From the NCBI GenBank assembly GCA_964632995.1, contig CAZWDL010000023.1, positions 8,525 through 72,524 on the forward strand: a DNA stretch of 64,000 nt, given 5' to 3'. The notes below the pieces were generated by a model. That model was not told where the DNA came from and did not search any database. It saw only the letters and a list, made by a program, of their open reading frames with translations. This stretch comes from CAZWDL01 sp964632995. Its GTDB lineage: Bacteria; Bacteroidota; Bacteroidia; Chitinophagales; Saprospiraceae. Of this stretch, positions 35,115 through 44,787 are shown in pieces (position 1 is the first letter of the stretch; every line of letters begins with the position of its first letter). Made by a program: the position numbers and the translations under genes.

Positions 35115-37040
35115 ATGTCTTTCAAAAGTTTAACAGTCATTCTGGGAATATTCCTGCTTCCGGCCCTTTTATGCAGCCAGCAAGCGGTCGATTCGGTGGT
35201 CCATTCCTTCCGGCAGGCTGAGGAATCACTCGTTTTACTGAAAAATGAACACAGCCTGATTCCACTGCAGCGTCTGGATACGCTCAGGTTAGCGCTCGTG
35301 GGTGTGGGCCTGGAAGAAGGCTGTGATTTCCAGCGTACTCTGGAGCGGTACACGATGGTTCATACAGAGATGCCGCCGCGCGCCGATGATCTTGCGGCGA
35401 TCAGCAGCTGGATAGAACGCCTGCGGTCGGACTACGACCTGGTCCTCATCGGCATCAACGATTACGAATTCGGCGCTAAAGAATCAGCCTACGCCGTTGT
35501 AGAATATCCGCTGCGCAAGCTGGTGGAGACGACGCCCAATGTTATTGCTGTTTTCGGAGGCGATCAGGCTTTCGACCGGCTGCCCTGGCTAAAAGAGGCC
35601 GAAGGGCTGATCGTCACGCCCTACAATCCTCACAGTCATACCCTGGCCGCGCAGGTGATTTTCGGCGGGGTGGGCGCCTCCGGTAAGTTGAGGCAGAACC
35701 TGGGGCAGGATTTTCGCGCCGGAACCGGTATATTCACACCGGGCGGCAGCCGGCTTCGGTATTCGCCCCCGGAACTGGTGGGCGTGGATCGCCAATATCT
35801 GGAAGACAGCATCAAGGCCATTGTCGAAGAAGGCATTGTTAAAGGTGCTTATCCCGGCGCCCAGGTAGTGGTGGCAAAGGACGGCCATGTCATTTATCAA
35901 CAAGCTTTCGGATACCATACCTACGACAGCCTGCAACAGGTGACCACCAAAGATATCTATGACTACGCTTCGGTAACCAAAGTTACCAGCGCCTTGCCCG
36001 CCCTGATGAAACTTTACGGGGAGGGGCGGTTCAACCTCGATGCCCCGCTGGAAAAATATTTTCCGGCCTTTCGCCATTCCAATAAAGACGAACTGAGCTT
36101 CCGGGCTATGCTGGCCCACAATGCCCGGCTCCGGTCCTGGGTACCCTACTGGCAGGGCACGCTACGCGGGAATGCCCGCTACCCGTGGCGGAATCGCTGG
36201 GATGGAACCATGACGAACGAGTATCGTTTTAAGTGGCGGACCTTCAAGCGGGATTCCTCGAGGCGCTTTCCCATCAGGATCACCGACGACCTGTGGCTGC
36301 ACCGCAAATTTAAAGAGAAACGCATTTATAAATCCATTAAAAAGTCTCCGCTGAACGAAGAACCGGGATATGTATATTCCGGGCTGCTTTTTTATCTGCT
36401 GCCGGATATCGTCAGTGATCTTACCGGTCAACCTTTCGAGCCCTATCTGAAGGAAACATTTTACCGGCGCATCGGTGCTTACACGATCACCTACAACCCG
36501 CTGCGCTTTTTCCCGAGGGAACGTATTGTGCCGACTGAACAGGACACTTTTTTCCGCATGCAACAAATTCACGGAGAGGTGCATGATGAGGGCGCCGCAC
36601 TGATGAGCGGCATATCGGGCAATGCAGGTCTTTTCAGTACGGCCAATGATCTGGCCAAGCTTATGCAGTTGTATCTCAACTTCGGCAGCTACGGCGGCGA
36701 GCAACTCATTGCCGAGGAGGCCGTCCGGGAGTTTGTCAGTTATCAGTATCCGCAAGACAGCGTGCGGCGGGGGCTCGGTTTCGACAAACCGCCACTGGAA
36801 GACAGTCGGGAAAACACTTATATCGCCGCCTCCGCCAGCCCCGGCAGCTTTGGCCATTCGGGGTATACCGGCACCTTTACCTGGGCCGATCCGGAAAACA
36901 AGCTGCTGCTGGTCTTTTTCAGTAACCGCGTATATCCTACCCGGAACAACCGGAAGCTCTATACGCTCGATATACGGCCGCGATTGCATCAGGCTTGTTA
37001 CGATGCGATCGAAATAGAAAGAAAGAAAGGGGAAAGGTAA
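35115..37040 (+). CDS. GH3 C-terminal-like domain fused to serine hydrolase (beta-lactamase fold)
   Basis: A 641-residue exported protein. A signal peptide (MSFKSLTVILGIFLLPALLC) is followed directly by a region like the C-terminal alpha/beta domain of family 3 glycoside hydrolases (EESLVLLKNEHSLIPLQRLD to about residue 215). Residues 225-630 are a class C beta-lactamase/transpeptidase-like hydrolase with S286-V-T-K289, Tyr in YVYSGLLFYLL, and HSGYTGT as the KTG equivalent. Related Bacteroidota proteins of about 1000 residues begin with the catalytic GH3 barrel (beta-N-acetylglucosaminidase), which is missing here. Probably acts on peptidoglycan; it is divergent from dacB. Confidence 0.82.
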   Translation: MSFKSLTVILGIFLLPALLCSQQAVDSVVHSFRQAEESLVLLKNEHSLIPLQRLDTLRLALVGVGLEEGCDFQRTLERYTMVHTEMPPRADDLAAISSWIERLRSDYDLVLIGINDYEFGAKESAYAVVEYPLRKLVETTPNVIAVFGGDQAFDRLPWLKEAEGLIVTPYNPHSHTLAAQVIFGGVGASGKLRQNLGQDFRAGTGIFTPGGSRLRYSPPELVGVDRQYLEDSIKAIVEEGIVKGAYPGAQVVVAKDGHVIYQQAFGYHTYDSLQQVTTKDIYDYASVTKVTSALPALMKLYGEGRFNLDAPLEKYFPAFRHSNKDELSFRAMLAHNARLRSWVPYWQGTLRGNARYPWRNRWDGTMTNEYRFKWRTFKRDSSRRFPIRITDDLWLHRKFKEKRIYKSIKKSPLNEEPGYVYSGLLFYLLPDIVSDLTGQPFEPYLKETFYRRIGAYTITYNPLRFFPRERIVPTEQDTFFRMQQIHGEVHDEGAALMSGISGNAGLFSTANDLAKLMQLYLNFGSYGGEQLIAEEAVREFVSYQYPQDSVRRGLGFDKPPLEDSRENTYIAASASPGSFGHSGYTGTFTWADPENKLLLVFFSNRVYPTRNNRKLYTLDIRPRLHQACYDAIEIERKKGER

Positions 37041-37198
37041 AATAAGAAATAGGAAAGGGGGAAATCCGAAAACCTTGCCTTTCTGGTCAGGGCCTGACAA
37101 TGCGATGCTTTTTCGGGAAGGGTAGTACGGCATATTCGGAGTGATCCCATTCTAAAAGCGGGAGAAGGACAGGAGGCATTCAGTAATGAAGGCGGACC

Positions 37199-39466
37199 AT
37201 GGAGAAACAAGCTACGGACATGAATAAGCAGCAGCAGGTGAGCGCCAAGAAATTCGGCACCTTTCTCGGTGTATTTCTTCCCAGTATTCTGACGGTTCTC
37301 GGATTAATTATGTACCTGCGTTTTGGATGGGTAGTCGGTAATCTGGGGCTGGGCCTGACCATTGTGTTGGTGCTCGTTTGTAATATCATCACGTTCATCA
37401 CCGGCCTTAGCGCTTCGGCCATCGCCACCAATATCAAAGTGGGAGTGGGAGGCGTGTACTACCTCGTTTCCCGGAGCCTGGGACTCGAGACGGGGGGCGC
37501 CATAGGTATCGCTTTTTACATCAGCCGCACCCTGAGTATCACCTTCTATTGCTTCGGTCTGACCGAATCCATTCTGCTGTTCTGGCCGGCCGGGGACTGG
37601 GGGGAAATGCCTGCCTACGTACTCCCTGCCTTTACCGCCCTGATCATTATTCTCATCACCTTTATGGCAGGCAAAAGCGCCGAAATGGTGCTCAAGTTGC
37701 AGGTGCCTATGCTCATTCTGGTCGGTTTGTCGATTCTGGCCCTGATCATCGGAGTCCTGACCGGCCCCCTGCAGGCGCCGCAGTGGACGCCCACCTACAG
37801 TGGGGAGCCCGGAGGCTTCTGGATGATCTTCGCGGTCTTTTTCCCCGGCGTGACGGGTTTCCTGGCAGGTATCGCGCTAAGCGGCGACCTGGAAGATCCG
37901 GGGCATTCGATTCCCCGGGGAACCATCACCTCCATGCTGTCGGGAACGCTTATTTACCTGATTATTCCTGTTTTACTGGCCGTCACCGCCAAAGTTTCCT
38001 TCGATCAAATGGCTGATCCTGATTTCGGCCTCCAATCCTGGACGGAAGTCGCTTTATTCGGAGGGCTGTTTATTTATCCCGCTGCCAGGGGCGCCATTCT
38101 TTCCTCCGCCATTGGGAGCGTATTAAGTGGTCCGCGGGTGCTACAGTCACTTTCCATGGACGGGTTGGCGCCAAAGTTCCTCGGGAAATTATCCAATACC
38201 GGACAGCCCGCCATCGCTACCTGGATCACCGGCGGGATCGCCCTGGCGGCTGTCGCCCTTGGCGAACTCAACACTGTGGCTAAGTTCGTTACGGTGCTTT
38301 TCCTGACCCTGTATGTGGTCATCAACCTGGTGGCCGCGATTGAAAAGCTGGTGGCGGAACCTTCCTACCGGCCAAAGATTGATATTCCCTGGTATCTTTC
38401 TATGGCCGGAGCCCTCGGCGCGCTTTTTGTTATGTATCTGATCAGCCCCCTGGCTCTTGGACTGGCCATAGGGCTGGAACTGGTTTTCTATATTTACTTT
38501 CGTAAAAAAGCGCTGGAACAACAATGGGGTGATGTCAATGCCGGTTTCTGGATGAAAATAGCTCGCTTCTCCCTGCTGCGAATGAGCAAACGACAGGTCA
38601 AGGCCCGCAACTGGCGCCCCCTGATGCTCCTCTTTGTCGAGGATATCGATAAACGCATCGAACTGGTCAAACTCGCCGCTTCTTTTGGTCAGAACCGAGG
38701 CATCTTAACAATCTCCAAACTGCTGTTTACCCACGACCGGCCCGCCCTGAGCCGGCGCAAGCATTTCCGGCGGCAAATGCAGGAGGATCTGCAATCTTAC
38801 GGTTTGGAAGCTTTCGTGGAAGTCAATGTCGTTTCAGAACTTCACCAGGGAATTCTGAATGTGTCGAAGGGGCACGGCATCGCCAGCTTGAAAACGAATA
38901 CGATCGTTTTCGGCTGGTCAGGGGATCACGCCGGGAATATGCATCAGTTGAAGATTATCCGCGATCTCAGTATCGCCAGAAAAAATATCCTGCTGGTTCG
39001 GTTTAACGATCACGAATCGTGGAAGGAAAAGCGGCACGAACGCATCGATATCTGGTGGGGTGGCCGGGAAAAGAACGGCGACCTGATGTTGATTTTCGCC
39101 CATCTGCTAAAGCTCAACCGCGACTGGGAAGCGGCTCGCATCTTTATCCGGGCCGTGGTCGATACGGAGGCGGAACGGGATCTGCTGGAGGCGCGCATCA
39201 AAGCTTCCCTGAACCTGGCGCGTATTCCTGCTACGGTAGACATCATACTCAAGGAAGGTGTAGGCTTCCGTACTATTCTGCATCGCGAAAGCGCCGGCGC
39301 CGATATTCTCTTTCTGGGCCTCAGGATTACCCCGGAAAGCGAAGAAGACCGGCACGCCGGTAAGTTGGAAGAGATGGGCAGCATTGCCAAAACAGTGGTG
39401 TTTGTCCAGAATAACAGCGTGCGGGAAACGCTGCCTGTATTATTACTTGGAGGATTGGAGGATTAA
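37199..39466 (+). CDS. SLC12-type cation-chloride cotransporter/APC permease
   Basis: A 755-residue transporter. Residues 20-450 form about 12 membrane segments of the APC superfamily beginning FGTFLGVFLPSILTVLGLIM then YLRFGWVVGNLG, which is the start typical of SLC12 (Na-K-Cl) proteins. GVGGVYYLVSRSLGLETGGAIG is the next signature. Residues 460-755 form a cytoplasmic domain like the SLC12 C-terminus/universal-stress fold (NTIVFGWSGDH, KNILLVRFNDHE, ADILFLGLRI). It likely moves cations with chloride or amino acids. The ATG at 37199 is used; a second at 37220 is possible. Confidence 0.87.
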   Translation: MEKQATDMNKQQQVSAKKFGTFLGVFLPSILTVLGLIMYLRFGWVVGNLGLGLTIVLVLVCNIITFITGLSASAIATNIKVGVGGVYYLVSRSLGLETGGAIGIAFYISRTLSITFYCFGLTESILLFWPAGDWGEMPAYVLPAFTALIIILITFMAGKSAEMVLKLQVPMLILVGLSILALIIGVLTGPLQAPQWTPTYSGEPGGFWMIFAVFFPGVTGFLAGIALSGDLEDPGHSIPRGTITSMLSGTLIYLIIPVLLAVTAKVSFDQMADPDFGLQSWTEVALFGGLFIYPAARGAILSSAIGSVLSGPRVLQSLSMDGLAPKFLGKLSNTGQPAIATWITGGIALAAVALGELNTVAKFVTVLFLTLYVVINLVAAIEKLVAEPSYRPKIDIPWYLSMAGALGALFVMYLISPLALGLAIGLELVFYIYFRKKALEQQWGDVNAGFWMKIARFSLLRMSKRQVKARNWRPLMLLFVEDIDKRIELVKLAASFGQNRGILTISKLLFTHDRPALSRRKHFRRQMQEDLQSYGLEAFVEVNVVSELHQGILNVSKGHGIASLKTNTIVFGWSGDHAGNMHQLKIIRDLSIARKNILLVRFNDHESWKEKRHERIDIWWGGREKNGDLMLIFAHLLKLNRDWEAARIFIRAVVDTEAERDLLEARIKASLNLARIPATVDIILKEGVGFRTILHRESAGADILFLGLRITPESEEDRHAGKLEEMGSIAKTVVFVQNNSVRETLPVLLLGGLED

Positions 39467-39531
39467 GAGCCTGAGGGCTCATTTATCCGACTAGGAAAAT
39501 GAATAACTGCTGCCGTTAGCCTTCAAGTCCT

Positions 39532-40959
39532 CTATCGTTTCAGGCGGATGCGAATGCCGGTGTATATCGATAGCGTATTCATTCGGTCGTTGGTAGGACC
39601 GAAGCCATGATTGAAGGAGTACACTGTATGTTGGTAGGTCGGTTGAGCGAAGAAGCTCCAGCGGCTGGTGACGAAGCGTTCGAAGCCGAAACCGATATTA
39701 CCGGTCAGGAAGCTGTTTTCGCGGAAGGTGCCGCCTTCCAGCCAGCCGTTCTCAATGCGTTCGGAGAGCACCGAGCGCCGGGAGCCTTCTTTGTCGATAA
39801 AGTAATTGGCCTGTGTGGCGACGTTGAGAGCGGCGCCCGCTATAGCGTACAGCCGCCAGCGATCGTAGTGGAAGATATTGTACCGCAGGTTTAAGGGCAC
39901 TTGTATGATATTGAGCTGTACGTCTTTAAACTGCTCTACGGTATAGCCGTCTCTGCTGTTGCCGTGGCGCAACAACAGGTTGATAGAGGGATACTCCTTG
40001 GCGGTGTAAATGAACCCCGACTGTATTTCCCAATCGCCCAGTCCGAATCCTGCGGAGACACCTCCGCTGTAGCCGAGTTCGTAGCGGTCGAATTCGTTGG
40101 TCTCTACGTCCAGGAAGTAGTCGGAAGGAGTGATGATCCGATTGTATTCCGGACCTCCAAACATGCCGAAGTAGAAATAACGATCGGGACGTAAGGGATG
40201 TACTTGTTGCTCAAAGTCACCGAAGGGCAGGCTTTCCGTCAGCGTGGAAGCAGCGGTATTCGGAAGACCGGCCAAAAGGCTGGCGGGGGCCTGTGGTGTT
40301 TTATTACCGGAAGAAATCAGCCCGGCGATGGGGGCGGCCTTTGCTTCTATGGGAGTCAGCGGGATCAATGCCTGTTGACTGGGAAGCTGTGGCAACTGAA
40401 CGCTGCCGTTCAGGCCGGGGCCGGCGGGTGGCCAGGCAGGGTCGAATCCGGTGGCACGGTCAAGCTGGGAGGTCCTTTCTGCCTCTGACCAGGAAGCGGA
40501 AGCACTTGAGAGGTCTTCCGCTACGCTGCCCGCCGGCGCTTCGCCGGATGGGGTTGCCTTCTTTTCGTCGGTATGGATAGCGGATGGAGAAGAGGCGACG
40601 GACCCGGTAACCGGGGGCTCGCCGGCGGGTGGCGTAGGTATGAATTGCCAGAAGGTGACGGCGATCAGTAAAATAAGCGTCAGTTCCATTATTTTGTAGC
40701 GCAGTACCTGTTCGGGGCGAACGAACTCTCGATCAAGCCGTTCGGACATGCGCGACCAATGTTCAGAGTGATATGGGCTGTCCAATTGGTGGAGCTTATT
40801 GAAAACAGCTTCGTCCAGATCTGCTTCGCGAGACTCAGGTACGCCACTATCCTGTGCATCGAGCCGCTGTTCGAATTGCTCCCAGGTGTGCGGCTGGTAA
40901 GGAACGTACAGTCCTTCCAGCTTTCCCCGAATAATATCATCCAAATGCTTATCCTTCAT
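39532..40959 (-). CDS. Anti-sigma-like protein with duplicated motif, one TM helix and C-terminal beta-barrel
   Basis: A 475-residue protein starting 11 bp inside the ECF sigma gene. Residues 6-34 and 48-76 are ungapped 29-residue repeats (LD-x5-KL-x2-L-x2-PY-x4-W-x5-RLD), probably the sigma-binding part. A transmembrane helix follows (KIMELTLILLIAVTFWQF, about 89-106), then a Ser/Pro/Ala-rich linker (108-245), then a PorT/OmpA-like barrel (about 255-475) starting RYFYFGMFGGPEYNR and ending in RIRLKR. It may carry a signal from the envelope to the sigma factor. It converges with the SLC12 gene. Confidence 0.75.
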   Translation of the reverse strand: MKDKHLDDIIRGKLEGLYVPYQPHTWEQFEQRLDAQDSGVPESREADLDEAVFNKLHQLDSPYHSEHWSRMSERLDREFVRPEQVLRYKIMELTLILLIAVTFWQFIPTPPAGEPPVTGSVASSPSAIHTDEKKATPSGEAPAGSVAEDLSSASASWSEAERTSQLDRATGFDPAWPPAGPGLNGSVQLPQLPSQQALIPLTPIEAKAAPIAGLISSGNKTPQAPASLLAGLPNTAASTLTESLPFGDFEQQVHPLRPDRYFYFGMFGGPEYNRIITPSDYFLDVETNEFDRYELGYSGGVSAGFGLGDWEIQSGFIYTAKEYPSINLLLRHGNSRDGYTVEQFKDVQLNIIQVPLNLRYNIFHYDRWRLYAIAGAALNVATQANYFIDKEGSRRSVLSERIENGWLEGGTFRENSFLTGNIGFGFERFVTSRWSFFAQPTYQHTVYSFNHGFGPTNDRMNTLSIYTGIRIRLKR

Positions 40960-41512
40960 AGCCGTAATATCTCGACGATAATAGATCCTTTAGTTTCATG
41001 CGTGCTTTGACCAGGTTGGACCGGGAAGTACTTTCCGTAATGTCCAGCATGGCAGCTATCTCTTTATGAGAATAGCCCTCGATGACGTACAAGTTAAATA
41101 CTGCCCGGTAAGCGGGGGATAGTTGCTGCACCGCTCCCAGGATCTCCTGTTCTGTACACTGACTGACGGCGTCAGCCGTGTCAGAGCTGATGTCATAGGC
41201 TTGTTCAATATCCTCCGTTCTTCGGCGGATGTTTTTGCGGTAGTAGTCGATAGCCGTATTCACCATGATCCGGCGAATCCAGGCGCCAAGGGAGGTGCCG
41301 GCCTGATATTGCGCAATGTTTTTGAATACCTTTATAAATCCTTCATGAAGGATATCCAGTGCTTCGTCCTCACTGCTTGCATAGCGCAGGCAAATCCCCA
41401 TCATTTTGCTGTAGTATTCCTCATATATCAGTTTCTGCGCCCATCGTTCTTTTCGAACACAGGCCTGAATGAGGTCCTTTTCCGTCAAATTTAAAGGCAA
41501 TGCGATATCCAT
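40949..41512 (-). CDS. ECF RNA polymerase sigma factor
   Basis: Sigma-70 family extracytoplasmic-function factor, 187 residues. Region 2 spans about residues 25-95 (YYSKMMGICLRYASSEDEALDILHEGFIKVF, then WIRRIMVNTAIDYYRK), and region 4 about 125-180 (AVQQLSPAYRAVFNLYVIEG, YSHKEIAAMLDITESTSRSN). It overlaps the anti-sigma gene by 11 bp, so the two are translationally coupled. The regulon cannot be read from the window. Confidence 0.94.
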   Translation of the reverse strand: MDIALPLNLTEKDLIQACVRKERWAQKLIYEEYYSKMMGICLRYASSEDEALDILHEGFIKVFKNIAQYQAGTSLGAWIRRIMVNTAIDYYRKNIRRRTEDIEQAYDISSDTADAVSQCTEQEILGAVQQLSPAYRAVFNLYVIEGYSHKEIAAMLDITESTSRSNLVKARMKLKDLLSSRYYGYEG

Positions 41513-41875
41513 TGAATGAATATTTTCTTAAAAATAGCTCAATTGCCTCAAATTCACAACTCAGGCCTATTCCTTTAAGATGTTTTGACTGCATACTGAC
41601 AACGTTGATCCCCACCCTTTTGCTGCCTGCAAAGCATATAAGACAAGCATTTAACCCTTTTTATTCCAAATCCTTTTCGAAGGAAGAGAAATTCAGAAAA
41701 TAAAATACAAACAAATTATGTTAAAAACTTTATTTAAAAATTTTTTGTTTTTAAGAAAAAATATTTTTGATTATCTTTGTCAGTAAAATCAGCTGAAAAA
41801 TTGAGATGCCGGTAACCGGAAATGTTGAGGAGAATGATTGCCACCGGTTACTGAAGTAGAAATCATTGTGAAAAT
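41513..41875. other. A+T-rich divergent intergenic region
   Basis: About 363 bp between the sigma gene and the topoisomerase gene, with long A and T runs (41700-41770). It should hold both promoters; only the plus-strand box at 41772-41779 is clear. Confidence 0.6.
41772..41779 (+). promoter_or_regulatory. -7 box TATCTTTG upstream of the topoisomerase gene
   Basis: TATCTTTG fits TAnnTTTG exactly and lies in strongly A+T-rich DNA. A TTTG at 41744-41747 is 24 bp upstream, slightly too far for the usual -33 spacing. The start codon is about 96 bp downstream. Confidence 0.58.
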
Positions 41876-44530
41876 ATGAGTGAAAAGGATGGAGATATCC
41901 TCGAACACGGCAACGGCCAGGAGGATAACGTAATCACCCTGAAAGGCATGTACCAGGATTATTTCCTGGACTACGCCTCCTATGTCATCTTGGAGCGAGC
42001 GGTACCCACCGTACTGGACGGTCTGAAGCCGGTGCAGCGCCGTATTTTATACGCCATGCGTGAAATGGATGATGGTCGTTACCATAAGGTGGCCAATATC
42101 ATCGGACAGACGATGCAGTACCATCCGCATGGTGACGCCGCCATCGGTGATGCACTGGTTAATATGGGGCAGAAAGAATTGTTGATTGACCCACAAGGAA
42201 ACTGGGGGGATGTGCGTACCGGAGATTCCTCCGCCGCACCGCGTTATATCGAAGCCCGCCTGACGAAGTTCGCACTGGACGTTGCCTTTAATCCACAAAC
42301 AACCAACTGGCAACTTTCCTATGACGGCCGCAAGCGAGAGCCGGTCACCCTGCCGGTCAAATTCCCGCTCCTGCTGGCACAGGGCGCCGAAGGTATTGCT
42401 GTGGGCCTCTCCACCCGCATCCTGCCGCATAACTTTATCGAACTGATCAAGGCTTCCATCAAGTTGCTGCAGGGAAAAACAGCAAAGATCTATCCCGATT
42501 TTCAAACGGGAGGAATGATCGATGTAAGCGATTATAATTCCGGAAAACGCGGCGGGCGCGTGAAGGTGCGGGCCCAGATCGAACAGGTTGACAAAAACAC
42601 CCTGGCCGTCCGCGAGCTGCCCTACGGCGTGACCACCTCCTCCCTGATTGACTCTATCCTTAAAGCGAATGACAAGGGGAAGATCAAGATCAAAAGGGTT
42701 ACCGATAATACCGCCGAATTGGTGGAAGTGCTCATCGAACTGGCCAATGGCGTCTCTCCTGAACTGACCGTCGATGCCCTCTATGCCTTTACTCATTGTG
42801 AAGTGTCGATCTCTCCCAATGCCTGCGTTATTATCGACGAGCGGCCGCACTTCCTTTCTGTCGCCGAAATCCTCGAGATCTGTACCAACAGCACCAAGGA
42901 ATTACTCCGGCTGGAGCTGCAGATTCGCCAGCGGGAACTGGAGGAAAAGCTGCACTTCGCCAGCCTGGAAAAAATATTCATCGAGCAACGGATATACCGA
43001 GACATCGAGGAGGCCGAAACCTGGGAGGCCGTCCTGAAAACCATCGATGCCGGACTGCGCAAGTACGTGATCGCCCCCGGTGAAAAAGCCAAAAAAGGAG
43101 ATAAGCGGCTGCTCCTGATCCGGGATATTACAGAGGAGGACCTCATCAAACTCACCGAAATCAAGATTAAACGGATCTCCAAATACAATACCTTCAAGGC
43201 GGATGAAAAAATTGCCGAGTTGGAATCCGAACTCGAACAGGTCAAGCACGATCTGGCTAACTTGACGGACTACGCCGTTGCTTACTTCCAAGGCCTGCTG
43301 GAAAAATACGGCAAAGGAAAAGAGCGAAAGACCGAGATCACTTCTTTCGAAACCATTCAGCGCGCGGAAGTAGCCGCCAATAATGTCAAACTGTACGTCA
43401 ACCGCAAAGAAGGCTTCATCGGCTCAGGATTGAAAAAGGACGAGTTCGTCACCGATTGCTCGGACATCGATGATATTATCATCTTCCGGGCCGATGGGAA
43501 TTTCCAGGTAACCAAAATCGAGGATAAAGTCTTTGTCGGCAAAAACATTATCCACGTCGATGTATGGAAACGGGGCGATGAACGCACCACTTATAATATG
43601 GCCTACGTCGATGGTAAAAGCGGACGTTCTTACGTCAAGCGTTTTAACGTCAAGGCGATCGTGCGTGACCGGGAATACGACCTGACTACCGGCGCCAAAG
43701 GTTCGAAAGTGCATTATTTCAGCGTCAACCCCAACGGTGAAGCCGAAATCGTACAAGTACAACTGACCCCGGGCTGCCGCGCCCGTAACAAGCAGTTCGA
43801 TTTCGATTTTGGAGAGCTCGACATTAAGGGACGCAGTGCGAAGGGCAATATCCTGACTAAGTACCCAGTCCGGAAAGTGTCGCTCCAGGAAGTCGGTAAA
43901 TCTACCCTTGGCGCCCTGAAAGTATGGATGGATGAAGCCAGCGGTCGCCTCAATACCGACGAACGGGGGAAATACCTCGGCGCCTACGATACCGGTGACT
44001 GTATGCTGGCCGTCTATAAGGAAGGCTCTTATGAGGTGGTCGAGTTGGACTTCAGCAAGCGTTTCGATCCGAAGGAGTTGATGCATATTGATAAATTTGA
44101 TCCCGAATCGGTAATCAATGTTATTTACTACGAAGGCGAGCGCGGCTGGACGATGGTCAAACGCTTCCAGGTAGAGACGACTTCAACCAACCAGCGTTTC
44201 CCCTTCCTGACCGAACACCGGCGCACGCAGCTGCTCTACGTAAGCGTCGGCGAGGAAAAAACAGAGGTAGACTACAAGTATCGCGTAAAGAACAAAACCG
44301 AAGAAGAGGAGGTGGATATTGCCGAATATATCGATGTCAAAGGTTGGCGCGCTATCGGTAATAAGCTGACCGAATACAAGCTAAGTAGCGTCAACCCCAA
44401 GGAAAAGAAAAAGAAACCCGACGGTAAAAAAAAAGTAAGTAATACCAAAACGGACCAAAAGCTCAAGGCCGGCGACAGTATCGAATTTGATCTGGGAGAT
44501 AAGGGGCAAGGCAAGTTGTTCGAGGATTGA
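41876..44530 (+). CDS. parC: DNA gyrase/topoisomerase IV subunit A
   Basis: Type IIA topoisomerase cleavage subunit, 884 residues. The N-terminal winged-helix domain holds the quinolone-resistance region (PTVLDGLKPVQRRILYAM, YHPHGDAAIGDALVNMGQ) and the catalytic Tyr124 in SAAPRYIEARLTKFA. A tower and coiled coil follow (to about 470), then a C-terminal domain and a Lys-rich tail (KEKKKKPDGKKKVSNTKTDQ). The LDYASYVILERAVPTVLDG opening and the lack of a GyrA box are typical of Bacteroidota ParC. The partner parE is not adjacent within the window. Confidence 0.88.
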   Translation: MSEKDGDILEHGNGQEDNVITLKGMYQDYFLDYASYVILERAVPTVLDGLKPVQRRILYAMREMDDGRYHKVANIIGQTMQYHPHGDAAIGDALVNMGQKELLIDPQGNWGDVRTGDSSAAPRYIEARLTKFALDVAFNPQTTNWQLSYDGRKREPVTLPVKFPLLLAQGAEGIAVGLSTRILPHNFIELIKASIKLLQGKTAKIYPDFQTGGMIDVSDYNSGKRGGRVKVRAQIEQVDKNTLAVRELPYGVTTSSLIDSILKANDKGKIKIKRVTDNTAELVEVLIELANGVSPELTVDALYAFTHCEVSISPNACVIIDERPHFLSVAEILEICTNSTKELLRLELQIRQRELEEKLHFASLEKIFIEQRIYRDIEEAETWEAVLKTIDAGLRKYVIAPGEKAKKGDKRLLLIRDITEEDLIKLTEIKIKRISKYNTFKADEKIAELESELEQVKHDLANLTDYAVAYFQGLLEKYGKGKERKTEITSFETIQRAEVAANNVKLYVNRKEGFIGSGLKKDEFVTDCSDIDDIIIFRADGNFQVTKIEDKVFVGKNIIHVDVWKRGDERTTYNMAYVDGKSGRSYVKRFNVKAIVRDREYDLTTGAKGSKVHYFSVNPNGEAEIVQVQLTPGCRARNKQFDFDFGELDIKGRSAKGNILTKYPVRKVSLQEVGKSTLGALKVWMDEASGRLNTDERGKYLGAYDTGDCMLAVYKEGSYEVVELDFSKRFDPKELMHIDKFDPESVINVIYYEGERGWTMVKRFQVETTSTNQRFPFLTEHRRTQLLYVSVGEEKTEVDYKYRVKNKTEEEEVDIAEYIDVKGWRAIGNKLTEYKLSSVNPKEKKKKPDGKKKVSNTKTDQKLKAGDSIEFDLGDKGQGKLFED

Positions 44531-44556
44531 GGGAGGTTCTGGATGCTGGATGTTTA

Positions 44557-44591
44557 CCCCGTGGAATAGTCGCTTTGCAAATTCCACAGGG
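44557..44591 (+). terminator. Terminator-like hairpin after the topoisomerase gene
   Basis: CCCCGTGGAAT (44557-44567) can pair with ATTCCACAGGG (44581-44591) with one bulged base, followed by TTTAT. It lies 27 bp beyond the stop codon. Confidence 0.45.
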
Positions 44592-44787
44592 TTTATCCGA
44601 CCCGGGACAATGAGGGGCGGGCTTGATACTGGATGCTGGGCCGAGTGATAGTAGCGTAGTGGCCTGATTGAGTCCAGTCCCTCCGGGCTACTACTGACTG
44701 CCGGCTGGAGAATATTCCGGTCAAATTAAACAGTAATCCTTATCTTGCAGTTAAGAGAGATGAATTTCTTACGTAAAATAACTCGCC

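Noticed and set aside
36162..37133. Open frame of 323 codons on the minus strand
   Set aside because: Antisense to the GH3-C/serine-hydrolase gene; the apparent hydrophobic start comes from a purine-rich stretch after that gene's stop.
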